The notes beneath the pieces are model-generated. The model saw nothing but the letters and a program-made list of their open reading frames with translations. It did no database searches and had not been told where the DNA came from. From contig CAWGJL010000009.1 in the NCBI GenBank assembly GCA_963822765.1, forward strand, positions 1 through 64,000: a stretch of 64,000 nucleotides of DNA, written 5' to 3'. Shown here piece by piece: positions 59,674 through 64,000 of the stretch (its first letter is position 1; the number at the start of each line of letters is the position of its first letter). Both the position numbers and the translations under genes were made by a program. This DNA is from Palsa-504 sp963822765. GTDB lineage: Bacteria > Actinomycetota > Actinomycetes > Streptosporangiales > Streptosporangiaceae.

Positions 59674-59721
59674 TGGTTGCGGCAACCATGCCGCCGGGTG
59701 CGCATGATTGCGGCAATCATG
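59674..59721. promoter_or_regulatory. Pair of related palindromes
   Basis: TGGTTGC-G-GCAACCA (59674-59688) and CATGATTGC-G-GCAATCATG (59703-59721). Their centres are 31 bp apart, three helical turns, as for a two-site operator. They lie between convergent genes, where an operator is unexpected. Confidence 0.5.
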
Positions 59722-59936
59722 TCGTTGCGCGGGTCACCGCAGACGGGCCACGCGGTAACGGAGAGAAGCGCGGGACAGCAGTGCCCCGAGAAATCCTGAG
59801 GCTCACTCCGGGACACCCGCCCGTGGCCCATGGCGCATACCAACCCGGGAACCCTACGGGTTAAGAGCTGACGCGTCCTTACTGGGTCGATGTGCCATCG
59901 ACCAGGTCGCGGGGGTGGGACGACGGGGAATAGCGT

Positions 59937-59969
59937 GAAGCCCGGGCCTCGTGGGGAGGCCCGGGCTTC
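59937..59969. terminator. clpC terminator
   Basis: GAAGCCCGGGCCTC-GTGGG-GAGGCCCGGGCTTC: a perfect 14-bp stem 12 bp after the clpC stop, with no strong T-run. Confidence 0.75.
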
Positions 59970-59981
59970 AGGTCGGCTGGG

Positions 59982-62567
<2,586 letters not shown>

Positions 62568-63081
62568 GTTGTCGCTCTCCTCACCGCACGGGGGCCGGTC
62601 CGGGCCGGGGATGGGTCGGGCCCTACCTTGCCTACTCCGCATAGTAGCCGCGTGCCCACCGTCGCGCTTAATGCGTGTGTGCGTCACGTACACCAAGACG
62701 TTCCCTGGACACGGCCGTTCACCCACATCAAACCTGCTGGATGAGATGCGTGTTCCCGTAACCACCCCCGGTACGCCGGAAGCGAACGGACACGCCCGCG
62801 TGAGCCGAGGGCGCCGAGGGGATGGGGAGGCGGGTGGGGAGGCGGGTGGGGAGGCGGGTGGGGGCCGGAGGCGAGCGGGGGACAACAGAGCGAGCGGGGA
62901 AAGTATCACACCGCTGGCCCTTCGGCGGGATCGCCGCCAGGCCGGGGCCAACGGTGCGAGGTGACCGGCCGGGCCCGCGGGCCGGGCGGTCCTTTGTAAC
63001 GCCACTGCCTAGGAGTCGCTCGCCACAGGGCGAAGAACCCGGGAGAACGCCAGCGAACTCGCGAACTCCGGTGTGTGCGTG
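62568..63081. other. clpC upstream region with dispersed repeat copy C
   Basis: 514 bp between clpC and lsr2 (both minus). The first 150 bp should hold the clpC promoter. 62815-62915 is repeat copy C. No gene supported. Confidence 0.6.
62815..62915 (+). repeat. Dispersed intergenic repeat, copy C
   Basis: GGGGATGGGGAGGCGGGTG, then GGGGAGGCGGGT in tandem, GGGGGCCGGAGGCGAGCGG, GGACAACAGAGCGAGCGGGG. The last block is also in copy A. Confidence 0.6.
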
Positions 63082-63405
63082 CTAGTGCGCGGCTTCGTAC
63101 TCCGCGACGATGTTCGCCGGAATGCGGCCGCGCTCATTGACCTTGTATCCGCGCTGCTTCGCCCACGCGCGGATTTGCGCACTGCGCTCACGGCCGGGAC
63201 CAGTGCGCGCCCGGCGGCGGCGGGCCGGAGCACTTGCTTTGCGCGCGTGATCCACATAGTGAGCCAGCTCTTTACGAAGCTTGCCTGCGTTGCCGGTACT
63301 GAGATCGATCTCATACGAGGCGCCATCGAGTCCAAACGCTACGGTCTCTGTCGCCTCGCTCCCATCGAGATCGTCGACGAGAAGCACCTGCACCTTCTGT
63401 GCCAT
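63082..63405 (-). CDS. lsr2: Lsr2 nucleoid-associated protein
   Basis: 107 residues from the ATG at 63405. N-terminal dimerisation domain (MAQKVQVLLVDDLDGSEATETVAFGLDGASYEIDLSTGNAGKLRKELAHYVDHARK), then an Arg-rich linker, then the AT-hook-like DNA-binding end (IRAWAKQRGYKVNERGRIPANIVAEYEAAH) with the RGR core. H-NS-like silencer of AT-rich acquired DNA, such as the cargo block at 21-25 kb. Confidence 0.96.
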   Translation of the reverse strand: MAQKVQVLLVDDLDGSEATETVAFGLDGASYEIDLSTGNAGKLRKELAHYVDHARKASAPARRRRARTGPGRERSAQIRAWAKQRGYKVNERGRIPANIVAEYEAAH

Positions 63406-63690
63406 CGAATCGGCCCTTCTGACGGAGCAACCTATTTCGGATGCTAAACATATACCCAATCCCTTGTCTTTGACAATTCCGCGACTACCGATTCGCGAAT
63501 AATCCGCCGCTCGCGCGGCCATCCGACTAGGGCCCAGGACGGCCGTAACTCTCCGTAATCGGGCATTGATAGCATCGTTAGCGCGGTCAAGCCAGAAGAT
63601 GGACGAGAAGATGGACGGCGAACCGTTCTGCCACTTCCAGTGCAACTTGTTCTGCCAAGTTCGGCATATACCCGGCCGTTCCGTGAAATA

Positions 63691-63840
63691 TCAAGACCGC
63701 TGGTCACGCGATCGGTCACGGTCGCGGGGCGGGCCGCCGCGCCGGGCACCCATCTGCCGGCGCAGGAAGATGGCCACGCCGATGATGAACGCCACGCAAA
63801 CTACCAGCGGCGGAGTCAGCGCCGCGAGGTCCTGCCACAT
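63691..63840 (-). CDS. Small membrane protein upstream of lsr2
   Basis: 49 residues: MWQDLAALTPPLVVCVAFIIG, VAIFLRRQMGARR, GGPPRDRDRSRDQRS. One transmembrane helix with a basic, Arg/Gly/Asp-rich C-terminal tail inside. Similar small proteins lie near lsr2 in other actinomycetes. Function unknown. Confidence 0.65.
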   Translation of the reverse strand: MWQDLAALTPPLVVCVAFIIGVAIFLRRQMGARRGGPPRDRDRSRDQRS

Positions 63841-63922
63841 AGCACCGCCCTCCCGCTAGCCCGCCGCAGCCGGTGCTCCCGCTGGGCTTGTATCGTCTCG
63901 TGCGCAACGCCGATGCTCATTT

Positions 63923-64000
63923 TCACCGCTCCGGTAAGAGGCGCAACAGCATGCGGGTGTTGCCCAACGTGTTGGGCTTTACCCGCTCCAGGTCGAGAAA
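63923..64000 (-). CDS. C-terminal end of an unidentified gene (partial)
   Basis: 25 visible residues ending ...ERVKPNTLGNTRMLLRLLPER. It runs off the right edge; not identifiable from this much. A short ATG frame at 63816-63920 on the same strand follows but is not convincing. Confidence 0.5.
   Translation of the reverse strand, partial: FLDLERVKPNTLGNTRMLLRLLPER

Larger units (their letters stand above)
59511..59981. other. Intergenic region between convergent mutY and clpC
   Basis: 470 bp. It holds three CTGTTGCGG repeats (about 59603-59632), two related palindromes (59674-59688 and 59703-59721), and the clpC terminator (59937-59969). An open frame at 59577-59864 is not convincing. Confidence 0.6.

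Noticed and set aside
59577..59864. 95-codon plus-strand frame between mutY and clpC
   Set aside because: Low-complexity Ala/Gly-rich translation, no clear ribosome-binding site, and it overlaps the palindromes.

Overview
The window comes from a high-GC actinomycete. The evidence is mycothiol synthesis (mshA), a WhiB protein, CarD, Lsr2, ClpC, a SenX3/RegX3-type two-component pair and AICE-type mobile genes. The order cannot be fixed from sequence alone.

1-9.5 kb is a mixed accessory segment. It holds a DMT transporter read in frame into an HTH/ricin-lectin protein, a divergent LysR regulator, a DinB-like protein, a VapBC pair, an APH-fold protein whose two key Asp residues are both Asn, a WYL regulator divergent from a dienelactone-hydrolase-like protein, and a membrane protein.

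9.5-36.2 kb is a decaying composite genomic island. Its right end abuts an intact tRNA-Thr(UGU). A 45-bp copy of the 3' part of that tRNA lies at 10.1 kb, next to a second, truncated integrase, which suggests stacked insertions. Half-tRNAs (initiator-Met and Gly types) and four copies of a 163-bp att-flanking repeat point to further insertions. Inside are a group II intron placed just behind a GC hairpin, a conflict-type module (trypco2 protein plus trypsin/NTPase/WD40 protein split by one frameshift), a TMEM175-type channel, an AT-richer cargo block with an SOS-box-like site, an unknown protein and an XRE-ImmA protein, a MobF relaxase with many frameshifts, an HTH/WhiB/unknown operon, a short GntR regulator, and an XRE-ImmA-PIN operon. 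Integrase and relaxase are both frameshifted, so the island looks immobile by itself.

36.3-41.1 kb holds a LAL-type LuxR regulator. On either side are genes that share a 38-bp promoter-proximal element at the same distance from the same -10 hexamer.

41.1-64 kb is chromosomal backbone: rlmB, an in-frame ispF-cysS reading frame, carD, secreted proteins, a RegX3/SenX3-like pair, gpmA, mshA, a YbjN protein, a macrodomain protein, BlaI with an M56 peptidase, a DUF2516 protein, an XRE regulator, a BKACE-type enzyme, a TIM-barrel epimerase-like protein, radA, a membrane protein, mutY, clpC, lsr2 and a small membrane protein. Frameshifts are concentrated in the island and the backbone frames are open, which argues for real decay rather than poor sequence.
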